Below, one piece after another: positions 1-8,587 of a stretch of DNA of 64,000 nucleotides; the stretch's first letter is position 1; the number at the start of each line of letters is the position of its first letter. The DNA is taken from positions 1 through 64,000 of the forward strand of contig DATBHW010000033.1 of assembly GCA_036557285.1 (NCBI GenBank), given 5' to 3'. The translations under genes were made by a program, and so were the position numbers. Origin of the DNA: Ktedonobacterales bacterium (GTDB taxonomy: Bacteria; Chloroflexota; Ktedonobacteria; Ktedonobacterales; DATBGS01). The notes below the pieces were generated by a model. That model saw nothing but the letters and a program-made list of their open reading frames with translations, was not told where the DNA came from and did not search any database.

Positions 1-429
1 GGTGGTGTCATTGCTTCCCCTTGCTTTTGGTCATTGCTGGTGATAGACTGCTTTCCGGGCGTGGTGGGGTTCCCCTCCAAAATCGCCGAGGGGGTAAAAC
101 GAGCGCGTCCTCTGCCGCCGATTCGGCAAGCGTCTGGCAACAGATAAGCACACAGCCAAAGGGCGAGAGGAAAGGCAAGCATTCTCCGACTCCTCTGCGT
201 GAGCAGAAGCAGGAGATAGAGGCCGTGAGCAGTTCGGCCAGTACGGGTAACGTGTGTTTGGTTGATTCAGCCTGGGGCGCTGATGACCACTGCATTCGTA
301 CCAACAAGGCAATGGTTATCCATTGTTGAGAAACTGTATACTCTTGATTCTGGAGGGATCAACGGCTGTACATGTGGCTTCCGTCCCCCAGTTTATTCAT
401 CCAAATACAAATAGTATAAAGGCAAATCA
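1..429. other. No supported gene at the left edge
   Basis: Several short overlapping open frames exist on both strands, but none has a convincing ribosome binding site, start or recognisable protein composition. It may be the tail of an intergenic region whose left side is outside the window. The only signal is an AT-rich patch at 390-420 that can serve as a promoter for the next gene. Confidence 0.5.
415..420 (+). promoter_or_regulatory. Putative -10 box TATAAA before the propeller-like gene
   Basis: TATAAA lies 10 bases before the GTG start at 430, so a transcript from it would have almost no leader. The -35 match is poor (TTTATT at 392-397). This may be a nearly leaderless message or a chance AT patch. 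Confidence 0.3.
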
Positions 430-1848
430 GTGCATGTCATCATACAACGACCCCGGCGTTTCCGGCGCAGAGGGTGGATCGTCATCGCCATACTTTTGTT
501 GGCGGTGATCCTGATTGGGGCAGCAGGAGCGGTCAGCGCCAGCCTCCAGGCTCAGGGGCAGCCACACTACCAATCAGCAGTGGGAACACCGATCTTCTTA
601 CCTTCCCCAACACACAGCGCCAACGGCGCACACACAGGCTCAGGCGCCAATCTGTCCCTGCCTTCTCCCATCATTGGCCCGGCAAGCAATGGCCTGCCGC
701 CAAGCCTGCCAACCAGAAGCGGGATGATCTATGCCAATAGAAATGGGGTCTACCTGCTGAGAGCCAACGTTGCTCTCCCCGAAAAACTCAACACACCTGG
801 CTATTCGGCGCTTGTCCCGCCGCTCCTGACCAGCAAGGGCCAGCTACTCTATGCGGGAAACGGCCTTTATCTCCTCGATCTCTTCAGGTTCTTCGAAGGA
901 GAAACGACGACACCGCTTCAGATTGCCAACATTGATACGCAGAAACAGGTCATCGCTTCGATGGCGATGAGCGCCGATGGGCAGGAGATATTCTGGAGTG
1001 TCGAGCCACATAATGGCAGCGGCGCTATCTCGCTTTATGAGGCTGCGCTGACAGCAGCGGGCAGCGTGTCGCCCACCTTGCTCTATGAGCAGCCTGCGAA
1101 TACCTGCCCCTGCTATATGATCTTTGGACTCTCAAGAGCCGACATACATGGAGCAGCTTCCTTGCTCTTAACGGATAATCTAGGGACACCCGCTGACCAG
1201 GGAACGGGGCTGTGGGCCTTTAATCAGGACCAGCAGCAGGTAGGCCAGGAGATGCTGGCCGAAGACCAGGGCCAGGCGCCTCTGGCGCTTTCTCCAGATC
1301 ACACGCTTCTGGCCTTCGCTCCGACCACCGGCGTCGTTCCAGAACCAACCGATAACAGCGTACCAGCCCAGATTGGAAGTCAACCCTATGGAAACAGTCT
1401 ATCAGTGGTGGGCTGGAATGGAAGCGGGACCGGCAATCCAGTGATGATTGTTCCACCTCAAACCAACGTCCACAGCTTCTCAGCGTATCATTGGATTACG
1501 ACGCCGATCATTTCATCTGATAACAAATCGCTTGCGTATATCCAGTTCTCCTCAGACGATACCGGCCCCTATGACCGGCATAGCGCGCTCTATGTTGCTG
1601 ACACGAAGGGGAATAGCCCGCCAACGGTGGTGGCGAACTTCAGCGCGCGCCTGGTGGAACTGGGAGGCTGGCTCGATAATCATACCCTCCTGCTGTACGC
1701 CGACAACGGCATCTATGCTATGGATACCCAGACAGCCGCCATTTCATTACTGGCAGTGGTCAATGGATACAGTAATATCATCGGGCTTGTTCACATACCG
1801 GCTACTCCACCGGGCGGCTCCCATTGCGCCCTCCAATGTACCCCATAG
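430..1848 (+). CDS. Membrane-anchored or secreted propeller-like protein
   Basis: The 472-residue product begins at a GTG preceded by AAAGG. The first 12 residues are basic, residues about 15-37 are a single hydrophobic segment (IVIAILLLAVILIGAAG), and a Ser/Pro/Gly-rich linker follows. The rest alternates short hydrophobic strands with polar turns, including repeated units such as GNGLYLLDL and DNGIYAMD, which resembles a TolB/WD40-type beta-propeller. This fold is an inference from composition. No catalytic motif is visible. The protein is probably anchored in the membrane with the propeller outside. It stands alone, convergent with tlyA, and shares a hairpin terminator with it. I do not recognise a named family. 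Confidence 0.7.
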   Translation: MHVIIQRPRRFRRRGWIVIAILLLAVILIGAAGAVSASLQAQGQPHYQSAVGTPIFLPSPTHSANGAHTGSGANLSLPSPIIGPASNGLPPSLPTRSGMIYANRNGVYLLRANVALPEKLNTPGYSALVPPLLTSKGQLLYAGNGLYLLDLFRFFEGETTTPLQIANIDTQKQVIASMAMSADGQEIFWSVEPHNGSGAISLYEAALTAAGSVSPTLLYEQPANTCPCYMIFGLSRADIHGAASLLLTDNLGTPADQGTGLWAFNQDQQQVGQEMLAEDQGQAPLALSPDHTLLAFAPTTGVVPEPTDNSVPAQIGSQPYGNSLSVVGWNGSGTGNPVMIVPPQTNVHSFSAYHWITTPIISSDNKSLAYIQFSSDDTGPYDRHSALYVADTKGNSPPTVVANFSARLVELGGWLDNHTLLLYADNGIYAMDTQTAAISLLAVVNGYSNIIGLVHIPATPPGGSHCALQCTP

Positions 1849-1872
1849 CGCCTTCTTCACCATAAGGAGCGC

Positions 1873-1909
1873 AGACGAGCGGCGCGCCCATCCGCTGCGC
1901 CGCTCGTCT
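1873..1909. terminator. Bidirectional hairpin between convergent genes
   Basis: A perfect 13-bp stem (AGACGAGCGGCGC at 1873-1885 with its complement at 1897-1909) has an 11-base loop and lies between the stops of the propeller-like gene and tlyA. There is no strong T-run, so its role as a terminator is inferred from position. Confidence 0.6.
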
Positions 1910-2730
1910 CAAGAACGCTGCGCCTCTCGCCTGATAACTTGCTCGATTCCCGCTGCGTCAACTCCTGGCCCAAAGCCCGGCTGTTTTTCTAACCAGAGCA
2001 AGTACTCTCGATTGCCATCCCGGCCAGCGATAGGTGAAGTGGTCAGCCCGCTCGGAAAGAGCGGTGGGGTCTGCGCTGGCGCCCAGTCGCACAGCGTCAG
2101 CAGCACACGGCGGCGTACCTGTGGGTCGCTGATGACGCCTGCCCCCCGATCAGCCTCGGCCTTGCCAGCCTCAAACTGCGGTTTCACCAAGGCCACCATC
2201 CAGGCTGCCGGAGTCGTCAGCGCGGCTACACGCGGCAGCACAAGCCGCAGCGAAATAAATGAGACATCAATAACGGCGCACTGGACAGGTGCGGGCAGAT
2301 GCTCCAGATAGCGAATATTCGTGCGCTCCATTACCACCACGCGCGGATCGTTGCGCAGTTCCCAGGCAAGCTGCCCCTGGCCGACATCCACCGCGTACAC
2401 CAGGCGCGCCCCTCGCTGAAGCAGCACATCCGTAAAGCCGCCGGTGGAAGCGCCAACATCCAGGCAGGTCAACCCCGCCGGACTGAGGCCAAACGCATCG
2501 AGCGCGCGTTCCAGCTTCAGGCCGCCCCGGCTGGCGTAGCGTAATTCGCCCCGGCTATCGCGCACCTCGCAGAGCGTATCTACGGACACCAGTGTACCCG
2601 CCTTATCAATCACCCGCCCGCCAACCGTCACGAGGCCCGCCATAATCAGTGCTCTGGCTCGTTCGCGGCTGGGCGCCAGCCCGCGCTGGACCAACAACTG
2701 GTCCACCCGTTCTTTTCTGCTTGCAGCCAT
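1909..2730 (-). CDS. tlyA: TlyA-family rRNA (cytidine-2'-O)-methyltransferase
   Basis: The 273-residue protein has the two-part TlyA layout. An S4 RNA-binding domain lies at about 6-66 (RVDQLLVQRGLAPSRERA). It is followed by the TlyA signature YASRGGLKLERAL and a FtsJ-like Rossmann methyltransferase with the SAM motif LDVGASTGGFT at about 90-100. Family members 2'-O-methylate cytidines in 16S and/or 23S rRNA, and in some species the protein is also called a hemolysin. Length and domain order are normal. The gene is divergent from the aromatic CoA operon. Loss of TlyA confers capreomycin resistance in mycobacteria; here only the methyltransferase role can be inferred. Confidence 0.93.
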   Translation of the reverse strand: MAASRKERVDQLLVQRGLAPSRERARALIMAGLVTVGGRVIDKAGTLVSVDTLCEVRDSRGELRYASRGGLKLERALDAFGLSPAGLTCLDVGASTGGFTDVLLQRGARLVYAVDVGQGQLAWELRNDPRVVVMERTNIRYLEHLPAPVQCAVIDVSFISLRLVLPRVAALTTPAAWMVALVKPQFEAGKAEADRGAGVISDPQVRRRVLLTLCDWAPAQTPPLFPSGLTTSPIAGRDGNREYLLWLEKQPGFGPGVDAAGIEQVIRREAQRS

Positions 2731-2822
2731 CGCGTCCTCCTCCCTGTTCAGAGTAGCATATGATTCATCTCGGATGCTGGCGCTTCCAAATTATAAACAG
2801 ACCAGCGCGACCGGCATTCCTC

Positions 2823-2851
2823 TTGACCCACGCTGTCTGACTGACTATACT
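2823..2851 (+). promoter_or_regulatory. Sigma-70-type promoter of the aromatic CoA operon
   Basis: TTGACC at 2823-2828 and TATACT at 2846-2851 are separated by exactly 17 bases. Transcription would start near 2858, downstream of an in-frame upstream start at 2774. This supports the ATG at 2906 as the true start of the ligase. Confidence 0.75.
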
Positions 2852-2905
2852 CTTAGGTGTTCCTCCGCGTATATCGTTCGCCGTCGAATTCAGGAGGTCG
2901 TCCCC

Positions 2906-4498
2906 ATGACTGTTTCCATCAACATCCCTCAGATCGTTCTCCCCGACACCTACAACGCAGCCTCCACGTTCCTGGATCGCAATGTAGAAGAGGGGCGTGG
3001 CGAGCGTATCGCCGTCTACTACGAAGACCAGGGCTGGACCTATCGCCAGTTGCAGGCGCTGGCAAATCGCATCGGCAATAGCCTGGACAATCTCGGCATG
3101 GAGAGGGAACAGCGCGTGGCCCTGCTGCTGCTGGATTCTCCCCAGCTTGCTGCGGCGTTTTTGGGGGCCATCAAGCTTGGCGCGGTTCCCATCCCCATGA
3201 ACACATCGCTGCGCCCGGCTGATTATGTCTATATCCTCAATGACAGCCGGGCAAAGGCGCTGCTAGTAGACGCGGCCCTCTGGCCGCAGATAGCGGGCGT
3301 TCGCAGCCAGCTCCAACACCTGCGCCATATCGTCGTCATTGGGCGCAGCAAGCTGGATGCAGGCGAAGAACAGGTCGGCTTGCTCGACTTCGACGAGTGG
3401 GTTGCGGGCGCTTCCGATGCGCTGGCTGCGGCCCCCACCAGCAAAGATGACACCGCTTTCTGGTTGTACAGTTCCGGCAGCACCGGCTTCCCCAAAGGCT
3501 GTGTTCATCTCCAGCACGATATGATCCTCTGCACCGAACTGTATGCACGCCCTTTCCTGAATATCACCAAAGATGACATCACCTTTTCAGGGGCCAAACT
3601 CTACTTTGCCTATGGGCTGGGCAACAACCTGTATTTCCCTTTCGCCGAAGGCGCTGCCGCCGTCTATTATGCGGGCCGACCAATCGGCGAAGACCTCCTC
3701 AAAGTCATTGATCGCTATCACCCAACCATCTTCTATGCCGTGCCCACTCAGTACGCCTCGATGCTGGCAATCCCCGACGCCGGAAAGCGCTTTGATTGCT
3801 CGTCGCTGCGGGTCTGTGTCTCCGCCGGAGAGCCGCTGCCAGCCGATTTCTACCGGCGCTGGAAAGAGCGCTTTGGCGTTGAGATTCTCGACGGCATTGG
3901 CAGCACCGAAATCTGCCACATCTTTATCTCCAACCGCCAGGGCGAGGTGCGGCCAGGCAGTTCGGGTAAACTTGTACCCGGCTACGAGGCGAAGATCGTT
4001 GATGAGCAGGGCCAGCCAGTCCCGCAAGGAGACATCGGCAACCTCTTGATTAAAGGTGACAGCACCTGCGCCTACTACTGGAACAAGCACGAAAAGACGA
4101 AGCAGACCATCCAGGGCGAATGGATTCAGACCGGCGATAAATACTACCAGGATGAAGACGGCTTTTTTTGGTATTGTGGCCGGTCAGATGATATGCTAAA
4201 AGTGGGTGGGCAGTGGGTCTCGCCAGTGGAGGTCGAGTCGGCCCTGGTGATGCACCCGGCAGTACTGGAGGCAGCCGTCGTGGGCCATGCCGATGCCGAC
4301 GGACTCATCAAACCGAAAGCCTACGTCGTCCTTCAGCAAGGGCAGACGGCAAGCGATGCGCTGATTGACGAATTGAAAGCGTTTGTGAAAGATCGGCTGG
4401 CAGCCTTCAAGTATCCACGCTGGATCGAATGCGTGGCAGAACTGCCCAAGACCGCTACTGGCAAGATTCAGCGTTATAAGTTGCGCGAGCAGGCATAG
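2906..4498 (+). CDS. Benzoate-CoA ligase-like acyl-CoA synthetase
   Basis: A 530-residue AMP-binding enzyme of the benzoate-CoA ligase type, which makes an aryl-CoA thioester from the acid, ATP and CoA. The P-loop-like A3 motif YSSGSTGFPKGC is near residue 190. The core GSTE motif (GIGSTEICHIF) and the hinge/adenylate motif near GDKYYQDEDGFFWYCGR are present, and the C-terminal lysine motif PKTATGKIQRYKLR is near the end. Length matches the family. The frame is open further upstream, but the ATG at 2906 has AGGAGG at 2892-2897 and lies just after the promoter. Substrate specificity (benzoate, a substituted benzoate or another aryl acid) cannot be read from sequence alone. It is first in a five-gene co-directional set. 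Confidence 0.88.
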   Translation: MTVSINIPQIVLPDTYNAASTFLDRNVEEGRGERIAVYYEDQGWTYRQLQALANRIGNSLDNLGMEREQRVALLLLDSPQLAAAFLGAIKLGAVPIPMNTSLRPADYVYILNDSRAKALLVDAALWPQIAGVRSQLQHLRHIVVIGRSKLDAGEEQVGLLDFDEWVAGASDALAAAPTSKDDTAFWLYSSGSTGFPKGCVHLQHDMILCTELYARPFLNITKDDITFSGAKLYFAYGLGNNLYFPFAEGAAAVYYAGRPIGEDLLKVIDRYHPTIFYAVPTQYASMLAIPDAGKRFDCSSLRVCVSAGEPLPADFYRRWKERFGVEILDGIGSTEICHIFISNRQGEVRPGSSGKLVPGYEAKIVDEQGQPVPQGDIGNLLIKGDSTCAYYWNKHEKTKQTIQGEWIQTGDKYYQDEDGFFWYCGRSDDMLKVGGQWVSPVEVESALVMHPAVLEAAVVGHADADGLIKPKAYVVLQQGQTASDALIDELKAFVKDRLAAFKYPRWIECVAELPKTATGKIQRYKLREQA

Positions 4499-4521
4499 GA
4501 GCGAAAGCATCCACGCGCCTT

Positions 4522-5409
4522 GTGAAGAGATCGCGTTCTGGCGGTTGTCTCCACAAGGCGCGTGACATCACGCACATGGGCAAAGAGGTATTGGATCAGG
4601 CGCGCGCGCTTGATGCTGTCGAAGCCAATTGGTGCGCCGCCTGGATGACCCTTGGCACAATTGAAGAACCCCCGCGCTCGCTGGTGGAAGACACCAGCGA
4701 GTGGGTGCGCATCATCACCCCTGAAGGGCCAGAGCTGCTGTTGAATAATATCTTGCGCTTTCACCCTGCTGGCCCGGTCACTGCCCAGGCTGTGGAGCGA
4801 GCGATTGCGCCCTATCGCAGATACCATCTGCCGTTTCAGTGGTGGCTCACGCCGAATGGCAATCCCCCCGGGCTGGCAGGCGAGTTACGGAGGCTGGGCA
4901 TGTATCCCTGGGGCACCGCCAAGGCGATGGCGTTACCGCTGCAAGGCTGGGAGCCTTCGGCAAACGTTTGCCTGCACCGCCAGGTGACGGTGCGGCGCGT
5001 GCCTCTGGATGACGAGGAGGGCCGCTGGCGCGCCCTGCATGTGATCTGCACTGTGTTTGGCGTTCCTCATGGGCCGATGGGGCGCTGGTGCAGCGTCAAT
5101 CCTCGCTTCCATATCTATCTGGCGGAATTGGACGGCCAGCCAGCCGCCGCGATGGCTCTTTTGCTCGCAGGTGAGGTAGCGGGCTTATATCATGTCGCCA
5201 CGCTCAGCGCCTATCGCCGACAGGGCATTGCAGCGCGCATGATCGTTCAGGGACTACAAGAAGCGCGAGAACAGGGCGCGCGGCTGGCCGTACTGACCGC
5301 CACGCCAGAGGGAGAGCATCTTTATAAGTCGCTCGGCTACGAACCCTGTGGAGTAATTGAACAATGGACGCCTGGCGGCTCCCTGCTCTCCAAGCTTTAC
5401 TACGGCTAA
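4522..5409 (+). CDS. GNAT-family acetyltransferase
   Basis: The C-terminal part carries a GNAT acetyl-CoA binding core: strand 4 (AGLYHVATLSAYRRQGIAARMI, with the Q-x-x-G-x-A-type loop RRQGIAA) and an end strand near YKSLGYEPCG. The N-terminal half is less conserved and may be a second, degenerate GNAT fold. The frame opens with GTG at 4522, while an ATG at 4576 would give 277 residues; neither has a strong ribosome binding site. It sits 23 bases after the ligase stop and 46 bases before the crotonase. It could acetylate, and so switch off, the neighbouring acyl-CoA synthetase, as known for protein acetyltransferases acting on such enzymes; this is inference. The substrate is unknown. Confidence 0.75.
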   Translation: MKRSRSGGCLHKARDITHMGKEVLDQARALDAVEANWCAAWMTLGTIEEPPRSLVEDTSEWVRIITPEGPELLLNNILRFHPAGPVTAQAVERAIAPYRRYHLPFQWWLTPNGNPPGLAGELRRLGMYPWGTAKAMALPLQGWEPSANVCLHRQVTVRRVPLDDEEGRWRALHVICTVFGVPHGPMGRWCSVNPRFHIYLAELDGQPAAAMALLLAGEVAGLYHVATLSAYRRQGIAARMIVQGLQEAREQGARLAVLTATPEGEHLYKSLGYEPCGVIEQWTPGGSLLSKLYYG

Positions 5410-5455
5410 TCTACGCTGAATACTTAAGGACGGCGCTGCAAACGCCGTAAAGGCT

Positions 5456-6286
5456 ATGAATACACCATTCGATCCGAACACACCTGCTCCCGGCACACCG
5501 CCAACACCAGCAGCGCCTTCGTTCACAACGCACCGGGTAGACATCCAGGAAACAGCCTATACGGCCCGGATCAGCATCAATCCGCCGCTGGATGTTTCCG
5601 CTCTGGCTGAACTGGCCCACCTGCTCGATACCTGGAACGCGCCACCCGGCCTCAAATCGCTGGCGCTGGACCTCACGCCCTGCGGAAGCGGCGCCAACGC
5701 CGCAAACATTGAGGGCGTGGGCAGCAAAGGGTTGCTCGAAGGGCGGCAGGGACGTGTGCGCGAGCGCGCCCTCACGGTGGCACAAGAACGGGCGCTGGCC
5801 GCTTTGCAGCGCATCCGCGCGCCCATTTTGGGAATTGCGGCTGGGACAATCGCGCCCCTGGGCTGCATCTTGCTTTCGGCTTGTGATCTGCTGTTGGCGG
5901 CTGAAGATACCTGCTTTGTACGCGAGGGCGGCGCTGGTCTCGCCTATCATGCCGCCCCAGCCCGCTCAGGCACAATCGGCGCAGTATCGGAGCGCATCAG
6001 CGCCCATCAAGCCTATCGTCAGGGCATAGTGAGCTGGCTGGTTCCAACCGGCCAACTGCGCGCGGAAACAGACCGCATTCTGGCGCTGCTGCTCGATAAG
6101 AGCGCCGCAGCCCTTGCGCTGGCAAAGCGCGCCTTTCTCCTGGGGGTAGCCCAACCAACAGAACCAGAGCAGGCGCTGGAAAAGATCGGCGAACTTTATC
6201 TGCGTGAACTGATGGCGACAGCCGACGCACTGGAAGGACTCAACGCCTTTCTGGAGAAACGGCCTCCCATCTGGCAAGAGAAATGA
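5456..6286 (+). CDS. Crotonase-family protein, dienoyl-CoA hydratase-like
   Basis: A 276-residue crotonase-superfamily protein. The overall pattern and the tail (YLRELMATADALEGLNAFLEKRPPIW) resemble cyclohexa-1,5-diene-carboxyl-CoA hydratases of benzoyl-CoA degradation. That tail is typical of this branch; the assignment is by recognition, not alignment. It has a Pro-rich start (residues 1-22). The usual second oxyanion-hole segment (GxAxGGG) is altered to GIAAGTIAPLG, so the chemistry may differ; crotonases can also act as hydrolases or isomerases. It is followed with only 11 bases of space by the CoA-transferase pair. The start ATG has AAAGG just upstream. Confidence 0.72.
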   Translation: MNTPFDPNTPAPGTPPTPAAPSFTTHRVDIQETAYTARISINPPLDVSALAELAHLLDTWNAPPGLKSLALDLTPCGSGANAANIEGVGSKGLLEGRQGRVRERALTVAQERALAALQRIRAPILGIAAGTIAPLGCILLSACDLLLAAEDTCFVREGGAGLAYHAAPARSGTIGAVSERISAHQAYRQGIVSWLVPTGQLRAETDRILALLLDKSAAALALAKRAFLLGVAQPTEPEQALEKIGELYLRELMATADALEGLNAFLEKRPPIWQEK

Positions 6287-6297
6287 CAGGAGGGAAC

Positions 6298-7218
6298 ATG
6301 CCTGGCAACAAACTGATGTCTCTGCGCGAAGCGGTTGAGCGCTTCGTGCCAGATGGCGCGTCGGTAGCGTTAGGGCTGGCGCTGGAGGCGCTGATCCCCT
6401 TTGCCGCCGGACACGAGATTATTCGCCAGCGGCGGTGTGATCTGACTCTGATCGGCCCCATCTCTGATATGCTCTTTGACCAGATGATCGGCGCGGGCTG
6501 CGTGCGCAAAGTTCAGGCCGCCTGGGTCGGCAACGTCAGCGAAGGGCTGGCGCATAACTACCGGCGCGCCGCCGAGCAGAGCATTCCCCACCCGCTCATC
6601 ATTGAAGAACACAGCAATTTCAGCATCGCGCTAAGTCTGCTGGCGGCTGGCCTGGGCGCGCCATACCTTCCCACCAGAACATTGCTGGGCAGCGATATAC
6701 CGCGTCAGAATCCCACCTTCCGACAGGGAACCGACCCCTGGACCAATGAGCCGCTGCTGCTGGTTCCGGCTATCCGGCCAGACATTGCTATTCTCCAGGT
6801 CCAGCGCGCCGATAGCGAAGGGAACGCCCACGTCTGGGGCTGCCTGGGCATCTGCGAGGAAGCAGCGATGGCCGCCCAGGGTATTATTCTGGTCGCCGAG
6901 GAGATTGTTTCGCCTGAAACAATCTTCAGCGATCCGAATCGTGTCCTGACGCCTGCGGTGAAGGCGCTGGCAGTGGTCCATGAGCCTGGCGGCGCGCACC
7001 CCGCGCCTGTGCAGGGCTATTATAACCGCGATCACGGCGCCTTCCGCGAATACCACACCAGGACGCGCAGCCTGGAAGGCTTTGAGCAGTGGCTCGCTGA
7101 ATGGGTAACTGGCATCGCCAACCGCCAGGAGTATCTGGCGCATCTCGGCGCAGAGCGATGGCAAAGCCTGGCCGTCAAAGAGCATCGCTATGCCGCGCCG
7201 ACGGATTACGGATACTGA
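6298..7218 (+). CDS. CoA-transferase family, subunit A (GctA/IpdA-like)
   Basis: The 306-residue protein is a family I CoA-transferase alpha-type subunit. Recognisable parts are the N-terminal segment (LREAVERFVPDGASVALG), the central RADSEGNAHVWG stretch, and a C-terminal VHEPGGAHPAPVQGYY region. The last resembles both glutaconate CoA-transferase A and IpdA, a ring-opening acyl-CoA hydrolase of steroid degradation. An ATG at 6283 overlaps the previous stop, but the ATG at 6298 has AGGAGGG at the right distance. It should pair with the next gene. Whether the pair moves CoA or hydrolyses a C-C bond cannot be decided from sequence. Confidence 0.82.
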   Translation: MPGNKLMSLREAVERFVPDGASVALGLALEALIPFAAGHEIIRQRRCDLTLIGPISDMLFDQMIGAGCVRKVQAAWVGNVSEGLAHNYRRAAEQSIPHPLIIEEHSNFSIALSLLAAGLGAPYLPTRTLLGSDIPRQNPTFRQGTDPWTNEPLLLVPAIRPDIAILQVQRADSEGNAHVWGCLGICEEAAMAAQGIILVAEEIVSPETIFSDPNRVLTPAVKALAVVHEPGGAHPAPVQGYYNRDHGAFREYHTRTRSLEGFEQWLAEWVTGIANRQEYLAHLGAERWQSLAVKEHRYAAPTDYGY

Positions 7219-7241
7219 GCAACGAACAGAGGAGCCGCTGC

Positions 7242-8003
7242 ATGCCTGAGTATACCCCCCAGGAATTGATGGTCGTCTGCGCCGCGCGCGAGATTCACGA
7301 TGGCGAAGTCGTGTTTGTGGGGATGCGCCTGCCCTTGCTGGCGTTCGCATTGGCGAAGCGAACTCACGCACCTGGCGCCATTGGACTCTTTGAAAACGGG
7401 TTGATGCGCGACAGCCCTTCCGCTGAACTGCTCTATACGATGGGTGACGCGCCCAACATCCTGGGCGCGCAATGGGCCACGCGCATGCTCAACATCATGG
7501 GATTGCTGGCGCAGGGCCGGGCAGATTTGGGATTCATTGGAGGCGCGGAAATAGATCGCTTTGGCAACCTCAACACCTCGCGCATTGGCGATTGGCAGCG
7601 CCCGTCAGTCAAGCTGCCCGGCAGCGGCGGCGGCGCCGACATCGCTTCGCTGGCGGGGAGGCTGGCCGTCATCCTGGCGCACGATAAGCGCCGTTTCCGC
7701 GAGCGTGTGGATTTTATTACCAGTTCCGGCTATGGCGAGGGCGAAAACTGGCGGCAGCGTGTCGGCTTGCCGCGCGGCGGACCCAGCGCCGTCATCACCA
7801 CGCTGGGTGTGCTGGGCTTTGATGCTGAAACCGGGGAAGCCTTTTTGCGATCCTATCATCCCTTCACCAGCGCCGACGAAGTACAGGCGAATACTGGCTG
7901 GGCGCTGCGCTGCTCGCCTGAACTTGCGCCAACGCCCGCGCCTACCGCTGATGAACTCAGGATTATCCGCGAATGCGACCCACAGGGCTTCTGGACCCGT
8001 TAG
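7242..8003 (+). CDS. CoA-transferase family, subunit B (GctB/IpdB-like)
   Basis: The 253-residue partner of the preceding subunit. The start ATG has AGAGGAG at 7228-7234. It contains GLFENGLM, where the glutamate lies in the region of the CoA-transferase catalytic residue. The segments GGAEIDRFGNLNTSRIGDW and PGSGGGADIASLAG are typical of the GctB/IpdB branch, where they shape the CoA site and subunit contact. The glutamate fits a true CoA-transferase, but IpdB-type hydrolases share much of this pattern. A strong hairpin follows the stop, so this is the last gene of the operon. Confidence 0.82.
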   Translation: MPEYTPQELMVVCAAREIHDGEVVFVGMRLPLLAFALAKRTHAPGAIGLFENGLMRDSPSAELLYTMGDAPNILGAQWATRMLNIMGLLAQGRADLGFIGGAEIDRFGNLNTSRIGDWQRPSVKLPGSGGGADIASLAGRLAVILAHDKRRFRERVDFITSSGYGEGENWRQRVGLPRGGPSAVITTLGVLGFDAETGEAFLRSYHPFTSADEVQANTGWALRCSPELAPTPAPTADELRIIRECDPQGFWTR

Positions 8004-8024
8004 AAACAAGCGAAGCAACACCCC

Positions 8025-8064
8025 AGGAGAAGGGGCGTGTGTTTCTTTGCACGCCTCTTCTCCT
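8025..8064. terminator. Hairpin terminator after the CoA operon
   Basis: A 16-bp stem (8025-8040 with 8049-8064, including two G-U pairs) and an 8-base loop sit between the end of the CoA-transferase gene and the convergent surface-protein gene. It can act on both strands. Confidence 0.65.
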
Positions 8065-8077
8065 GCTTAGCCGATGC

Positions 8078-8587
8078 TCAGCGGCCACGCGCGCGACGAA
8101 CGCGCAGGGCAGCAGTGACGCCGCCAGCGATGAAGACTAGCGAGAGCAAAGCAACCAGCAGAAACGCCGACGTGCCGCCACTTTCCACATCGCTCTGTGG
8201 GCCACTCCCTGGGCCACCGCCAGTATTCGGCCCTTTGCATGGAACACTGCCAGTTGGCGTCCCATTGCAGGGAGGCAGCGTAGGTGTTACATCGTTAGAG
8301 GGGGGGGTGGGTGAAGGAGTCACAGACGGCGTGGTGGGCGTAGGTGTCGGCGTCACAACAGCCGTCGTCGGTGTCGGGGTGGGCGTACTTATCTGACCCT
8401 GGGGACCACCACCTGGGGTCGCAGTTGCCTCGGCAATTGTGCCAGGCGTACCATTAGCCACAGCCACCAGAACGAAACAGCACGAGAGCAGCAAACCGGC
8501 AACAATAATAAAGATAACCGTAAGGTTGCGTACTCCGCCATGACCGCCGAAAACTCGCGCGATCCGCCTACAAAACTGCCTTATCAT
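8078..8587 (-). CDS. Thr/Pro-rich surface protein with two membrane segments
   Basis: A 169-residue protein. A short basic N-terminus is followed by a hydrophobic segment at about 20-45 (LTVIFIIVAGLLLSCCFVLVAVA), a long Thr/Pro repeat region with units such as PTPTPTT, then a Gly-rich part with two cysteines, a second hydrophobic segment near the end (AFLLVALLSLVFIAGGVTAAL) and a basic RRARGR tail. This is the shape of a wall-spanning or surface-anchored stalk protein; it ends like a sortase substrate but has no clear LPxTG motif. The start at 8587 is chosen because GGAGG lies 5 bases upstream. The function is unknown. Confidence 0.72.
   Translation of the reverse strand: MIRQFCRRIARVFGGHGGVRNLTVIFIIVAGLLLSCCFVLVAVANGTPGTIAEATATPGGGPQGQISTPTPTPTTAVVTPTPTPTTPSVTPSPTPPSNDVTPTLPPCNGTPTGSVPCKGPNTGGGPGSGPQSDVESGGTSAFLLVALLSLVFIAGGVTAALRVRRARGR

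Noticed and set aside
21-329. Open frame of 102 codons at the left edge
   Set aside because: Three frames overlap here on two strands, none with a ribosome site or recognisable sequence.
2774-2905. Longer N-terminus for the benzoate-CoA-ligase-like gene
   Set aside because: The promoter at 2823-2851 lies inside it, and AGGAGG precedes the later ATG.
5254-6509. Reverse frames opposite the crotonase and CoA-transferase genes
   Set aside because: Shadows of GC-rich forward genes without start signals.
8280-8400. Microsatellite-like GT-rich repeats
   Set aside because: They encode the Thr/Pro repeat of the reverse-strand surface protein.
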